Source: Streptomyces sp. CNQ-509 (GTDB taxonomy: Bacteria; Actinomycetota; Actinomycetes; Streptomycetales; Streptomycetaceae). Taken from it: a DNA stretch of 64,000 bases. This document shows positions 42,301 through 51,170 of this stretch, one piece after another. Position 1 is the stretch's first letter, and each line of letters begins with the position of its first letter. The stretch covers positions 1,929,501 to 1,993,500 of the forward strand of contig NZ_CP011492.1 of assembly GCF_001011035.1 (NCBI RefSeq), written 5' to 3'. The notes beneath the pieces were generated by a model. That model saw nothing but the letters and a program-made list of their open reading frames with translations. It made no database searches and was not told the origin of the DNA. The position numbers and the translations under genes were made by a program.

Positions 42301-43251
42301 GTGCTCGTACTCGTAGCTCCCGGCCAGGGCGCCCAGACGCCCGGCTTCCTCACCCCCTGGCTCGACCTCCCCGGCGTCGCCGAGCGGCTGTCGGCCTGGT
42401 CGGACGTCGCCGGGCTCGACCTGGTCCGCGCCGGCACCGAGGCGGACGAGGACGAGATCCGCGACACCGCGGTGGCGCAGCCGCTGCTGGTCGCCGCCGC
42501 CCTCGTCAGCGCGTACGCGCTCTTCGAGGGCCCCGGGCCGCTGCACCGGCAGGTCGGCATGGTCGCGGGGCACAGCGTCGGCGAGCTGACCGCCGCCGCG
42601 CTCGCCGGGGTGATCACGGACGAGGAGGCCATCGCGCTGGTACGGGCCAGGGGCCTGGCCATGGCCGAGGCCGCCGCCGTCACGGAGACCGGCATGTCCG
42701 CCGTGCTCGGCGGCGAGCAGGACACCGTGCTCGCGCACCTGGACCGCCTCGGCCTCACCCCCGCCAACGTCAACGGCGCCGGGCAGATCGTCGCCGCCGG
42801 CACCGCCGCGCAGCTCGCCGAGCTGGCCGAGGAGAAGCCGGAGGGCGCGCGCCGCGTCGTGCCGCTGAAGGTCGCCGGCGCCTTCCACACCGAGCACATG
42901 AAGTCCGCCGTGGCCGCGCTGGCGGCGAAGACCGGGCAGCTCACGCCCGCGGACCCGCGTATCCCCTACGTGTCCAACGGCGACGGCCGGGTCGTGGCCT
43001 CGGGCGCGGAGGTCGTCGAGCGGCTGGTCGCGCAGGTCGCCAGCCCGGTGCGCTGGGACGCGTGCATGGAGACCTTCGCGGCGCACGGCGCGACCGCACT
43101 GGTGGAAGCCGCCCCGGGCGGCACGCTCACGGGACTCGCCAAGCGCGCGCTGAAGGGCGTGGCGGCGGTGCCGCTGAAGACCCCCGAGGACATCGAGAAG
43201 GCCCGTGCCGCCGTCGCCGGGACGGCCGCCGCCGCGGAGGAGAGCACATGA
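42301..43251 (+). CDS. fabD: Malonyl-CoA:ACP transacylase (FabD)
   Basis: A 316-residue enzyme loading malonyl units onto ACP for type II fatty acid synthesis. The active-site GHSVGE gives S92; APGQGAQ at the N-terminus and the Arg/His of the AGAFHTEHMKSA region complete the acyltransferase pattern. The GTG start has an AGAAGGTTGAAGG Shine-Dalgarno upstream. The stop overlaps the fabH start by 4 bp. In Streptomyces this enzyme also serves polyketide synthases. Confidence 0.96.
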   Translation: MLVLVAPGQGAQTPGFLTPWLDLPGVAERLSAWSDVAGLDLVRAGTEADEDEIRDTAVAQPLLVAAALVSAYALFEGPGPLHRQVGMVAGHSVGELTAAALAGVITDEEAIALVRARGLAMAEAAAVTETGMSAVLGGEQDTVLAHLDRLGLTPANVNGAGQIVAAGTAAQLAELAEEKPEGARRVVPLKVAGAFHTEHMKSAVAALAAKTGQLTPADPRIPYVSNGDGRVVASGAEVVERLVAQVASPVRWDACMETFAAHGATALVEAAPGGTLTGLAKRALKGVAAVPLKTPEDIEKARAAVAGTAAAAEEST

Positions 43252-44282
43252 CCGCGAAGATCCGCCCCACCAAGGGTGCTCCGTACGCCCGCATCATGGG
43301 CGTCGGCGGCTACCGCCCGACCCGCGTCGTGCCCAACGAGGAGATCCTGCAGTACATCGACTCCTCCGACGAGTGGATCCGCAGCCGCTCGGGCATCACC
43401 GCCCGGCACTGGGCAGGGCCCGACGAGACCGTCGCGCAGATGTCCGTCGAGGCCGCCGGCAAGGCGCTCGCGGCGGCGGGCGTGACGGCCGAGCAGGTCG
43501 ACGCCGTGATCATCTCGACCGTCTCGCACTTCATGCAGACGCCGTCGGTGGCCACCGAGATCGCGCATCTGCTGGGCGCCGGCAAGCCGGCCGCGTTCGA
43601 CATCTCCGCCGCCTGCGCCGGCTTCGGGTACGGGCTGACGCTGGCCAAGGGCCTGATCGTGGAGGGCAGCGCGGAGCACGTGCTCGTCGTCGGCGTCGAG
43701 CGGCTCTCCGACCTCACCGACAAGTCCGACCGGACCACCGCCTTCCTCTTCGGCGACGGCGCCGGCGCGGTCGTCGTCGGCCCCGCGGACGAGCCGGGCA
43801 TCGGCCCCTCGGTGTGGGGCTCGGAGGGCGACAAGCACGAGACCATCAAGCAGACCCTGCCGTGGGACCGCTTCCGCGTCGGCGACCTGGGGCAACTGCC
43901 CCTGGACGAGAACGGCGACGTGAAGTTCCCCGCGCTCACCCAGGAGGGCCAGACGGTCTTCCGCTGGGCGGTCTACGAGATGGCCAAGGTCGCCCAGGAG
44001 GCCCTGGACGCCGCCGGCATCACGCCGGACGAGCTGGACGTCTTCATCCCGCACCAGGCCAACATGCGGATCATCGACTCGATGGTGAAGACCCTCAAGC
44101 TGCCGGAGCATGTCGCGGTCGCCCGCGACATCGAGACCACCGGCAACACCTCGGCCGCCTCCATCCCGCTGGCCATGGAGCGGATGCTGGCGACCGGGCA
44201 GGCGAAGAGCGGGGACACCGCCCTCGTCATCGGGTTCGGGGCCGGACTGGTCTACGCCGCCACGGTCGTGACCCTGCCCTGA
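43248..44282 (+). CDS. fabH: Beta-ketoacyl-ACP synthase III (FabH)
   Basis: A 344-residue initiating condensing enzyme joining acyl-CoA primers to malonyl-ACP. The Cys-His-Asn triad is visible: C123 in SAACAGFG, H269 in IPHQANMRI and N300 in TTGNTSAAS. ATG 43248 lies in the ATGA overlap with fabD. It is second in the fab operon; branched-chain primer use would be expected in a Streptomyces relative. Confidence 0.96.
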   Translation: MTAKIRPTKGAPYARIMGVGGYRPTRVVPNEEILQYIDSSDEWIRSRSGITARHWAGPDETVAQMSVEAAGKALAAAGVTAEQVDAVIISTVSHFMQTPSVATEIAHLLGAGKPAAFDISAACAGFGYGLTLAKGLIVEGSAEHVLVVGVERLSDLTDKSDRTTAFLFGDGAGAVVVGPADEPGIGPSVWGSEGDKHETIKQTLPWDRFRVGDLGQLPLDENGDVKFPALTQEGQTVFRWAVYEMAKVAQEALDAAGITPDELDVFIPHQANMRIIDSMVKTLKLPEHVAVARDIETTGNTSAASIPLAMERMLATGQAKSGDTALVIGFGAGLVYAATVVTLP

Positions 44283-44363
44283 CCCGCGGCCGGGCCCGCC
44301 CCGGCCGCCGCGCAGCTCACTCCCATGAGAACCCTCAAGGAACGGAAAGAAGGAGTCCCCAAG

Positions 44364-44612
44364 ATGGCCGCCACTCAGGAAGAGATCGTCGCCGGTCTCG
44401 CGGAGATCGTGAACGAGATCGCCGGCATCCCGGTCGAGGACGTCCAGCCGGACAAGTCGTTCACCGACGACCTGGACGTCGACTCGCTCTCCATGGTCGA
44501 GGTCGTCGTCGCCGCCGAGGAGCGCTTCGACGTCAAGATCCCGGACGACGACGTCAAGGCGCTCAGGACCGTCGGCGACGCCACGGACTACATCCTCAAG
44601 CACCAGAGCTGA
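44364..44612 (+). CDS. acpP: Acyl carrier protein (AcpP)
   Basis: An 82-residue carrier. The phosphopantetheine site is S41 in DDLDVDSLSMVEV; the acidic helix II/III surface is intact (AEERFDVKIPDDDVK). ATG 44364 is preceded by AAGGAG. The position between fabH and fabF marks it as the fatty acid ACP rather than a polyketide one. Confidence 0.97.
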   Translation: MAATQEEIVAGLAEIVNEIAGIPVEDVQPDKSFTDDLDVDSLSMVEVVVAAEERFDVKIPDDDVKALRTVGDATDYILKHQS

Positions 44613-44720
44613 CCGCCCGGCTCTCCCGCTGTCGCCACCCCCTCCCCCGCGCCCCCCGGCGCGGGCGGCGGCCCGCGGTGGTGCCGTAGGAACACCTCAA
44701 CCTTCGGAGTGAGCATCGAC

Positions 44721-45986
44721 GTGAACGCGACCGATCGCACCGTGGTCGTCACCGGAATCGGCGCCACCACACCGCTGGGTGGCGACAGCGCCTCCACCTG
44801 GGACGGCCTGGTGGCCGGCCGTTCCGGCATCGCCGACCTGGCCCACGACTGGGCCGCGGAACTGCCCGTGCACTTCGCGGGCGAGGTCGCGGTGGAGCCC
44901 ACCGAGATCATCCCTCGGCCGCAGGCCCGCAAGCTGGACCGGGCGGCGCAGTTCGCGCTAGTCGCCACCCGGGAGGCGTGGGCGGACGCCGGGTTCACCG
45001 CCAAGGCGGGCGAGGACGCGGCGGTCGACCCCGACCGGCTGGGCGCGGTCGTCGCCTCCGGTATCGGCGGCGTGACGACGCTGCTGGAGCAGTACGACAA
45101 CCTCCGGGACAAGGGCGCCCGGCGGGTCTCCCCGCACACCGTGCCGATGCTCATGCCCAACAGCCCGGCGGCCAACGTCGGCCTGCAGATCAACGCCCGG
45201 GCCGGCGTGCACACGCCGGTCAGCGCCTGCGCCTCCGGCGGGGAGGCGATCGGGTACGCGATGGAGATGATCCGCACCGGCCGCGCCGACGTCGTCGTGG
45301 CCGGCGGCACGGAGGCGGCGATCCACCCGCTGCCCATCGCGGCGTTCGCCAACATGATGGCGATGTCGAAGAAGAACGACGACCCGCAGGGCGCCTCCCG
45401 CCCGTACGACAAGGCGCGCGACGGCTTCGTCCTCGGCGAGGGCGCGGGCGTGCTGGTGCTGGAGTCCGCGGAGCACGCGAAGCGGCGCGGGGCGAAGGTC
45501 TACTGCGAGGCGGTCGGCCAGGGGCTGTCGGCGGACGCGCACCACATCGCGCAGCCGGAGCCGAGCGGCCGCGGCATCGCGGCGGCGCTGGAGAACCTCT
45601 TCGCGCACAACGACCTGACGCCCGCCGAGGTCGTCCACGTCAACGCGCACGCGACGTCGACGCCGCAGGGCGACGTGGCGGAGATCAAGGCCATGGAGAA
45701 GGTCTTCGGCGACGAGCTGGGGCACGTCCTGGTCTCCGGTACGAAGTCGATGACCGGCCATCTGCTGGGCGGCGCCGGCGGCATCGAGTCGGTGGCGGCG
45801 GTGCTGGCGGTGAAGCACCGCGTCGCGCCGCCGACGATCAACGTCGAGGACCTGGACGACGAGGTCGACCCGGCGCTGATCGCCGTGCGGGCGACGCCGC
45901 TGCCGGCCGAGGGACCGATCGTGGCGCTGAACAACTCGTTCGGCTTCGGCGGCCACAACGTGGTGCTGGCGTTCCGCTCGGTCTGA
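44721..45986 (+). CDS. fabF: Beta-ketoacyl-ACP synthase II (FabF)
   Basis: A 421-residue elongating condensing enzyme. The active Cys is C170 in PVSACASGGE. The two His are in NAHATSTPQGD and GTKSMTGHLLGG, and the glycine-rich end is NNSFGFGGHN. GTG 44721 is chosen because GGAGTGAG stands eight bases before it and the protein then starts NATDRTVVVTGIG, as in homologues; GTG 44709 has no spaced Shine-Dalgarno. It is the last gene of the fab operon. Confidence 0.96.
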   Translation: MNATDRTVVVTGIGATTPLGGDSASTWDGLVAGRSGIADLAHDWAAELPVHFAGEVAVEPTEIIPRPQARKLDRAAQFALVATREAWADAGFTAKAGEDAAVDPDRLGAVVASGIGGVTTLLEQYDNLRDKGARRVSPHTVPMLMPNSPAANVGLQINARAGVHTPVSACASGGEAIGYAMEMIRTGRADVVVAGGTEAAIHPLPIAAFANMMAMSKKNDDPQGASRPYDKARDGFVLGEGAGVLVLESAEHAKRRGAKVYCEAVGQGLSADAHHIAQPEPSGRGIAAALENLFAHNDLTPAEVVHVNAHATSTPQGDVAEIKAMEKVFGDELGHVLVSGTKSMTGHLLGGAGGIESVAAVLAVKHRVAPPTINVEDLDDEVDPALIAVRATPLPAEGPIVALNNSFGFGGHNVVLAFRSV

Positions 45987-46021
45987 CGCCGCGGCCCGGC
46001 CCGTCCCTGCGTGTCTTCACC

Positions 46022-46055
46022 GTGACCCGGTGGGCCCGACGGCCCGCCGGGTCAC
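46022..46055. terminator. Bidirectional hairpin between fabF and DUF3145
   Basis: A stem of about 15 bp (46022-46036 with 46041-46055, one G-T pair) with a 4-base loop. It ends inside the stop codon of the convergent DUF3145 gene, so it can terminate the fab operon and, from the other side, covers the last codons of the convergent gene. Confidence 0.65.
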
Positions 46056-46546
46056 ACCACTTGGTGCAGCCAGCGGACGGGTGCGCCCTCGCCCGCGTGG
46101 CGGAAGGGTTCCAGCTCGTCGTCCCACGGCTTGCCCAGCAGCTTGGCGATCTCCGCCTCCAACTGCGTCTCACCGCGCTGCGCCCGGGCCAGCGCCGCGC
46201 GCAGCCGGTCCTCGGGGATGAGGATGTCGCCGTGCACGCCGGTGACGGCGTGGAAGATGCCGAGGTCGGGGGTGGAGCTGTAGCGCTCGCCTTCCGCGGT
46301 GGCGTACGGCTCGGCGGTGACCTCGAAGCGCAGCAGGTGCCAGCCGCGCAGCGCGGAGGCGAGCCGGGAGGCGGTGTCGGGCTCGCCCTGCCAGGAGAAC
46401 TCGGCGCGCCAGGTGCCGGGCGAGGCGGGCTGGGGGATCCAGTCGAGGCTGATCCGGCCGCCGAGGACGCCGGCGACCGCCCACTCGATGTGCGGGCAGA
46501 GCGCCCGCGGGGCAGAGTGGACGAACAGAACTCCACGTGTCGTCAC
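46052..46546 (-). CDS. DUF3145-family protein
   Basis: A 164-residue actinobacterial protein. Landmarks are GVLFVHSAPRALCPHIEWA near the N-terminus, the central FSWQGEPDTASRLAS, FEVTAEPYATAEGERY, and the end PWDDELEPFRHAGEGAPV. It regularly neighbours fabF in Streptomyces; function unknown. GTG 46546 has GGAGG before it. It is convergent with the fab operon. Confidence 0.9.
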   Translation of the reverse strand: MTTRGVLFVHSAPRALCPHIEWAVAGVLGGRISLDWIPQPASPGTWRAEFSWQGEPDTASRLASALRGWHLLRFEVTAEPYATAEGERYSSTPDLGIFHAVTGVHGDILIPEDRLRAALARAQRGETQLEAEIAKLLGKPWDDELEPFRHAGEGAPVRWLHQVV

Positions 46547-46772
46547 CGGGGGCCTCCATCCGCGGGCTCGAAGTTGCCTAGAGTAAACACTACGGGTCGC
46601 CTTTCCGGGTAAACAGGACACTCCGTTACCGGGTGCGATCCCGCCGCGATACGGCCCGTTGAGCCTCAGCCAAGCTACCGTGCCGTCGCACCACGCGCGT
46701 GCCGTACGGTCGGTCCTGGGCATGCTGACCTACGTTCGGAGGAGGACCTCGGGGGCGGGAGGGAGCGCAGGG

Positions 46773-47675
46773 ATGCGCAAAGGGGCGGCACTCGTCTTCA
46801 CGGGGGCGGTCGCGATGTCACTGGTCCTCGCCGGCTGCACCGGCGAGGGCGCGACACAGGGGAAGGACAAGGGATCTGCCGCGCCGTCAGGCGGCGCGGA
46901 GGAGGCGGGTGCGCCCTCGCGGGAGGCCCGGGCGGCGCCCCGGCCGCCGACGTCGGTGGCCGCCCTCGGCGACTCCATCACCCGCGGGTTCCACGCCTGC
47001 GAGCCGCTCACCGACTGCCCGGAGAAGTCCTGGTCGACGGGTGATTCGAAGGACGTGGAGAGCCTCGCGCGGCGGCTGCTGGACAAGCCGTCGGGGCACA
47101 CGTGGAATTTCGCCCGTTCGGGCGCGCAAGTGGCGGATCTGCCGGTCCAGACGGGCGAGGCCATCGCCCGCAGGCCGGATCTCGTGACGATACTCATGGG
47201 GGCCAACGACGCCTGTACGGAGAGCGCGGAGGAAATGACTCCGGTGGCGGACTACCGCACGGCGGTGGCGGACTCGCTGGACCGGCTGGAGGCCGACCTG
47301 CCGCGGACGCAGGTGTACGTGTCCAGCGTGCCGAGCCTCATGCGGCTGTGGGAGGTGGGCCGGGGCAGCGTGGTGACCCGGCAGGTCTGGTCGCTGGGCA
47401 TCTGCCAGTCGATGCTCGCGGACCCCTCGGACCTCGGCACGACGGCCAGCGGCCGGCGCGAGGAGGTGCAGGACCGGGTGGTGGCGTACAACGCGGTGCT
47501 GGCGGAGGAGTGCGGGAAGCATCCGCTGTGCGTGTACGACGACGGGGCGGCGTTCCGGTACGCCTTCACCGGCGACCACCTGAGCCGCTGGGACTCCTTC
47601 CACCCGGACGAGGACGGCCAGAACGCCCTGGCGGAGATCGCGTACGAGAAGCTCCGGGAGGCCCGGGAGGGGTAG
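46773..47675 (+). CDS. SGNH/GDSL-family lipoprotein
   Basis: A 300-residue exported lipoprotein. It has an n-region MRKG, a hydrophobic core and the lipobox LAGC (Cys near residue 21), then a disordered linker. The SGNH hydrolase blocks are block I ALGDSITRG, block III MGANDAC and block V DSFHPDEDGQ with the catalytic Asp and His. It is expected to hydrolyse esters on polysaccharides or lipids outside the membrane. ATG 46773 follows AGCGCAGGG. Next is the aldose epimerase 60 bases on, so it may belong to the same sugar-use region. Confidence 0.88.
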   Translation: MRKGAALVFTGAVAMSLVLAGCTGEGATQGKDKGSAAPSGGAEEAGAPSREARAAPRPPTSVAALGDSITRGFHACEPLTDCPEKSWSTGDSKDVESLARRLLDKPSGHTWNFARSGAQVADLPVQTGEAIARRPDLVTILMGANDACTESAEEMTPVADYRTAVADSLDRLEADLPRTQVYVSSVPSLMRLWEVGRGSVVTRQVWSLGICQSMLADPSDLGTTASGRREEVQDRVVAYNAVLAEECGKHPLCVYDDGAAFRYAFTGDHLSRWDSFHPDEDGQNALAEIAYEKLREAREG

Positions 47676-47735
47676 GCGAGCGGCCGGCGGGCGGCGGTCT
47701 GGGGGACGGTCCGGAGGGCCGCATAGGGTTTTGTC

Positions 47736-48842
47736 ATGGCCGAGACTCCCCTGCCCCCGCCCGGCGCCGTGCCGGCGCCCTCCGTGACCGCCGAGCCCTT
47801 CGGGAAGCTCGCCGACGGCACGCCCGTCGAGCGGTGGACGCTGGTCGCGGGCGGCACCCGGGTGCGGGTGCTGTCGTACGGCGGGATCGTGCAGTCCGTG
47901 GAGGTGCCGGACCGGGCGGGGCGGTACGCGAACGTCGTGCTGGGGCTGGCGACCGTGGACGAGTACGTGGAGCATCCGGACCCGTACTTCGGCGCGCTCA
48001 TCGGGCGGTACGCGAACCGCATCGCCGGCGCCTCCTTCACTCTCGGCGACCGCACCTACCCGCTGCCCGCCAACGACGGCCCCAACTGCCTGCACGGCGG
48101 CGCCCGCGGCTTCGACAAGCGGGTGTGGGCCGCCGCCGCGGCGCCGGCCGCGCCCGGGTCCGCCGCGCTGCTGCTGTCGCGGACGAGCCCGGACGGCGAG
48201 GAGGGCTTCCCCGGCACGCTCGACGTGCGGGCCACGTACACCGTGACCGCGGAGGGCGCGCTGCGCTTCGACTACGAGGCGACCACCGACGCGCCGACCG
48301 TGGTGAGCCTGACGAACCACTCGTACGTCAACCTCGACGGCGAGGGCAGCGGCAGCATCGAGGACCACCGGCTGCGCGTCGCCGCGAGCCGGTTCACCGT
48401 CAACTCCCCCACCTCGGCGCCGACCGGCGAGATCGCGGACGTGGCGGGCACGCCGTTCGACTTCCGCACCGCGCGTCCGGTGGGCGCGGAACTGCGCTCC
48501 GGGCACCCCCAGTTGCTGATCGGCCTCGGGTACGACCAGAACCTCGTGCTCGACAAGGGCGTCACCGCCACGCCCGAGCCGGTCGCCGAGGTCTCCTCGC
48601 CCGCCTCGGGGCGTTCGCTGCGGGTGCTGACCACCGAGCCGGGACTGCAGCTCTACACCGCGAACTTCGTCTTCCCGTCGTTCACCGGGCCGTCCGGGCG
48701 GGCCTACCGCCCCGGCGACGGACTCGCCCTGGAGACCCAGCACTTCGCCGACTCCCCGCACCACCCGCACTTCCCCTCGACCGTGTTGCGGCCCGGCGAG
48801 CATTACCGTTCGGCCACGGTCTACGAGTTCGCCGTGCGCTGA
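47736..48842 (+). CDS. Aldose 1-epimerase, cytoplasmic
   Basis: A 368-residue mutarotase interconverting alpha and beta anomers of aldoses. Typical blocks are LSYGGIVQSVEVPD, ALIGRYANRIAG, the catalytic His region LTNHSYVNLDGEG and the C-terminal FADSPHHPHFPSTVLRPGE with the Glu and Arg. No signal peptide. A second, exported relative lies at 56196. The promoter of the sugar operon begins just after its stop. Confidence 0.92.
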   Translation: MAETPLPPPGAVPAPSVTAEPFGKLADGTPVERWTLVAGGTRVRVLSYGGIVQSVEVPDRAGRYANVVLGLATVDEYVEHPDPYFGALIGRYANRIAGASFTLGDRTYPLPANDGPNCLHGGARGFDKRVWAAAAAPAAPGSAALLLSRTSPDGEEGFPGTLDVRATYTVTAEGALRFDYEATTDAPTVVSLTNHSYVNLDGEGSGSIEDHRLRVAASRFTVNSPTSAPTGEIADVAGTPFDFRTARPVGAELRSGHPQLLIGLGYDQNLVLDKGVTATPEPVAEVSSPASGRSLRVLTTEPGLQLYTANFVFPSFTGPSGRAYRPGDGLALETQHFADSPHHPHFPSTVLRPGEHYRSATVYEFAVR

Positions 48843-48845
48843 CCG

Positions 48846-48874
48846 TTGACACCTGCCGCCCGCCTCCTTACCGT
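48846..48874 (+). promoter_or_regulatory. Sigma70-type promoter of the sugar operon
   Basis: TTGACA at 48846-48851 and TACCGT at 48869-48874 are separated by exactly 17 bp, a near-consensus vegetative promoter. Transcription should start near 48881, about 50 bases before the GTG of the dehydratase gene. The putative operator follows at once. Confidence 0.72.
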
Positions 48875-48883
48875 CACGCCTGT

Positions 48884-48913
48884 ATTTCGAACGCCTGACG
48901 AAATCTCGAACGC
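48884..48913 (+). promoter_or_regulatory. Putative repressor operator of the sugar operon
   Basis: ATTTCG (48884-48889) and CGAAAT (48899-48904) form an inverted repeat with a 9-base gap. TCGAACGC is repeated at 48887 and 48906. The 11-mer CGAAATCTCGA (48899-48909) recurs exactly upstream of the IclR gene (62825-62835). The position just past the predicted transcription start fits repression. Confidence 0.55.
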
Positions 48914-48932
48914 GGTGAAGGAGCCACCAGCC

Positions 48933-50084
48933 GTGCGCATCACGGGAATCAGCACGCACGTCGTCGGTACCCCCTGGCGGAACCTGACCTATGTCCAGGT
49001 GCACACCGACGCGGGCCTCACCGGGGTCGGCGAGACCCGGATGCTGGGCCGCACCGACGCCCTGGTCGGCTATCTCCGCGAAGCGGAGGTGAACCACATC
49101 GCGGGCTCCGACCCGTTCGCGATCGAGGATCTGGTCCGCCGGATGAAGTACGGCGACTTCGGCCGGGCGGGCGAGATCGTGATGTCGGGGATCGCGTGCG
49201 TGGAAACGGCCTGCTGGGACATCAAGGGCAAGGCGCTGGGCGTGCCGGTGTGGCAGTTGCTCGGCGGGGCGGTGACCGACCGGGTCAAGGCGTACGCCAA
49301 CGGCTGGTACACCACCGAGCGCACGCCCGAGGCGTACCACGAGGCCGCCCGCCGGGTGGTCGAGCGCGGCTACCGGGCGCTGAAGATCGACCCGTTCGGT
49401 GCGGGCCGCCTGGAGCTGGACCACGCCGAGTCCCGCTACGCGGTCTCCCTCATCGAGGCCGTGCGCGACGCCGTCGGCGACGAGACGGAGCTGATGCTGG
49501 AGATGCACGGCCGCTTCTCCCCGGCCACGGCGGTGCGGCTGGCGCGGGAGATGGCGCCGTTCCGGCCGGCGTGGCTGGAGGAGCCGGTGCCGCCGGAGAA
49601 CCTCAAGGCGCTGGCGAAGGTGGCCGGGCGGGTGGACGTGCCGGTGGCGACAGGTGAGCGGATCCACGACCGGATCGAGTTCCGGGAGCTCTTCGAGAGC
49701 CAGGCCGCGGACATCGTGCAGCCGGACGTGGGGCACGTCGGCGGCATCCTGGAGACCCGCAAACTCGCCGCCACCGCCGAGACCCACTACGTGCTGCTCG
49801 CGCCGCACAACGTCGGCGGCCCGGTGCTGACCGCCGCCTCCCTGCACGTCGGCTTCTGCACCCCCAACTTCAAGGTCCTGGAGCACTTCAACGACTTCGC
49901 CGACGCGGAGATCAAGAAAGTGGTCAAGGGCGCGCCCGAGGTGGTCGACGGCTACTTCACGCGCTCCGAGGCACCGGGCCTGGGAGTGGAGCTGGACACC
50001 GACGCGGCGGCGGAGTTCCCCCAGCAGCGGGCGCACTTCGATCTGTGGGCGGACGGCTGGGAGAAGAGGAACCCCGATGGCTGA
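48933..50084 (+). CDS. Enolase-superfamily sugar-acid dehydratase
   Basis: A 383-residue mandelate racemase/muconate lactonising-type enzyme expected to dehydrate an aldonic acid to a 2-keto-3-deoxy acid. Seen are the KID triad LKIDPFG and the first metal-ligand strand LMLEMHGRF, where Glu stands where DgoD has Asp. The second ligand is WLEEPVPPEN, the third VATGERIHD, and QPDVGHVGG and LLAPHN follow. It resembles galactonate dehydratase-like enzymes most; substrate uncertain. GTG 48933 follows AAGGAG. It is the first gene of the sugar operon. Confidence 0.88.
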   Translation: MRITGISTHVVGTPWRNLTYVQVHTDAGLTGVGETRMLGRTDALVGYLREAEVNHIAGSDPFAIEDLVRRMKYGDFGRAGEIVMSGIACVETACWDIKGKALGVPVWQLLGGAVTDRVKAYANGWYTTERTPEAYHEAARRVVERGYRALKIDPFGAGRLELDHAESRYAVSLIEAVRDAVGDETELMLEMHGRFSPATAVRLAREMAPFRPAWLEEPVPPENLKALAKVAGRVDVPVATGERIHDRIEFRELFESQAADIVQPDVGHVGGILETRKLAATAETHYVLLAPHNVGGPVLTAASLHVGFCTPNFKVLEHFNDFADAEIKKVVKGAPEVVDGYFTRSEAPGLGVELDTDAAAEFPQQRAHFDLWADGWEKRNPDG

Positions 50085-51093
50085 GTCCCACCGCGCGGTC
50101 GTGCTGCACGAACCGGGGCGGGCGCGGGTCGGAAGCGTGGCGTCGTCGCCGCCGGGGCCCGGCGAGGTGCGGGTGCGGGTGTACGCGGCCGGGGTGTGCG
50201 GCAGCGACCGCGAGGTGTACGACGGCACCCGCCCGGCCGGTTACGTCACCTACCCGCTGACGCCCGGCCACGAGTGGTCGGGCACGGTGGCGGAGGTCGG
50301 GCCCGGCGCCGACGCGGCGCTGGCCGGGCGGCGGGTGGTGGCGGAGGGGTTCCGCTGCTGCCAGGTGTGCGCCCGCTGCCGGTCCGGCGAGACGAACCTG
50401 TGCGCCGGGCCGTACGACGAGACGGGGTTCACCCGCGCCGGGGCGTTCGCGGAGACGGTCACGGTGCCGGCGCGGCTGCTGCACGTCCTGGACGACGACG
50501 CCGACCTGCGCGCCGCCGCGCTGCTGGAGCCGGCGGCCGTCGCCGCGGCGGCGGTGCTGCGCGGGGCGCCGCTGCCGGGTGAGCGGGTGGCCGTCGTGGG
50601 GGGCGGGACGCTGGGGCTGCTGGCGGTGCAGTTGCTCGCGGGGTACGCGCCGGCGGAGCTGCTGGTGGTGGAGCCGCGGGCGGAACGGGCCGAGGCGGCG
50701 CGGGGGTTCGGCGCGCGGGCGGTGGCGCCCGGCGCTGCCGGGGGCCTGGCGGGGGCGTACGACATGGTCGTGGAGACGGCGGGGGCGGAGCGTTCCGCGG
50801 CGGCCGCGGTGGAGCTGGTACGGCGCGGGGGGCGGGTCGTCGTCGCGGGCATCCCGCCGGGCGGGGCCGCGGGGGTCGACCCGGTGGCCCTGGCGATGCG
50901 GCAGATCGCCGTGTACGGGGTCTTCGGCGCCTCGTCGGCGGCGTGGTCGTACGCGGTGCGGGCGTTCGGCGCCGGGCAGCTGGACCCGGCGGCACTGATC
51001 ACGCACGAACTGCCGCTGGACGCCTACGAGAAGGCCGTCGGCCTGGTCGGCGGCGGGGATCCGGCGGTGGGCAAGGTGCTGCTGCGGCCGTAG
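50077..51093 (+). CDS. Zinc-dependent sugar or polyol dehydrogenase (MDR)
   Basis: A 338-residue medium-chain dehydrogenase. The catalytic zinc Cys is in VCGSDREVYDG with the His in PLTPGHEWSG. The structural-zinc-like block has C-C-C spacing (GFRCCQVCARCRSGETNLC). The NAD motif is VAVVGGGTLGLLAVQ. ATG lies inside the previous gene (8-bp overlap), so the two are coupled. In a non-phosphorylative pathway it would oxidise the free sugar to a lactone, or a polyol to a ketose. Confidence 0.88.
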   Translation: MAESHRAVVLHEPGRARVGSVASSPPGPGEVRVRVYAAGVCGSDREVYDGTRPAGYVTYPLTPGHEWSGTVAEVGPGADAALAGRRVVAEGFRCCQVCARCRSGETNLCAGPYDETGFTRAGAFAETVTVPARLLHVLDDDADLRAAALLEPAAVAAAAVLRGAPLPGERVAVVGGGTLGLLAVQLLAGYAPAELLVVEPRAERAEAARGFGARAVAPGAAGGLAGAYDMVVETAGAERSAAAAVELVRRGGRVVVAGIPPGGAAGVDPVALAMRQIAVYGVFGASSAAWSYAVRAFGAGQLDPAALITHELPLDAYEKAVGLVGGGDPAVGKVLLRP

Positions 51094-51170
51094 GTGCGCG
51101 TGCGGCCCGCCGCGGCCTTCCCATCGGTACGAAACTGAACGACGTCCGATATAACGAACGAAGGAGTACC

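Noticed and set aside
42301..45986. The fabD-fabH-acpP-fabF block as part of a type II polyketide cluster
   Set aside because: There is no ketosynthase-alpha/chain-length-factor pair, cyclase or ketoreductase. The fasR neighbour and gene order are those of primary fatty acid synthesis.
46887..50228. A minus-strand frame of about 1100 codons opposite the sugar genes
   Set aside because: The plus strand codes for GDSL lipoprotein, mutarotase and dehydratase with all catalytic motifs; the antisense frame has none.
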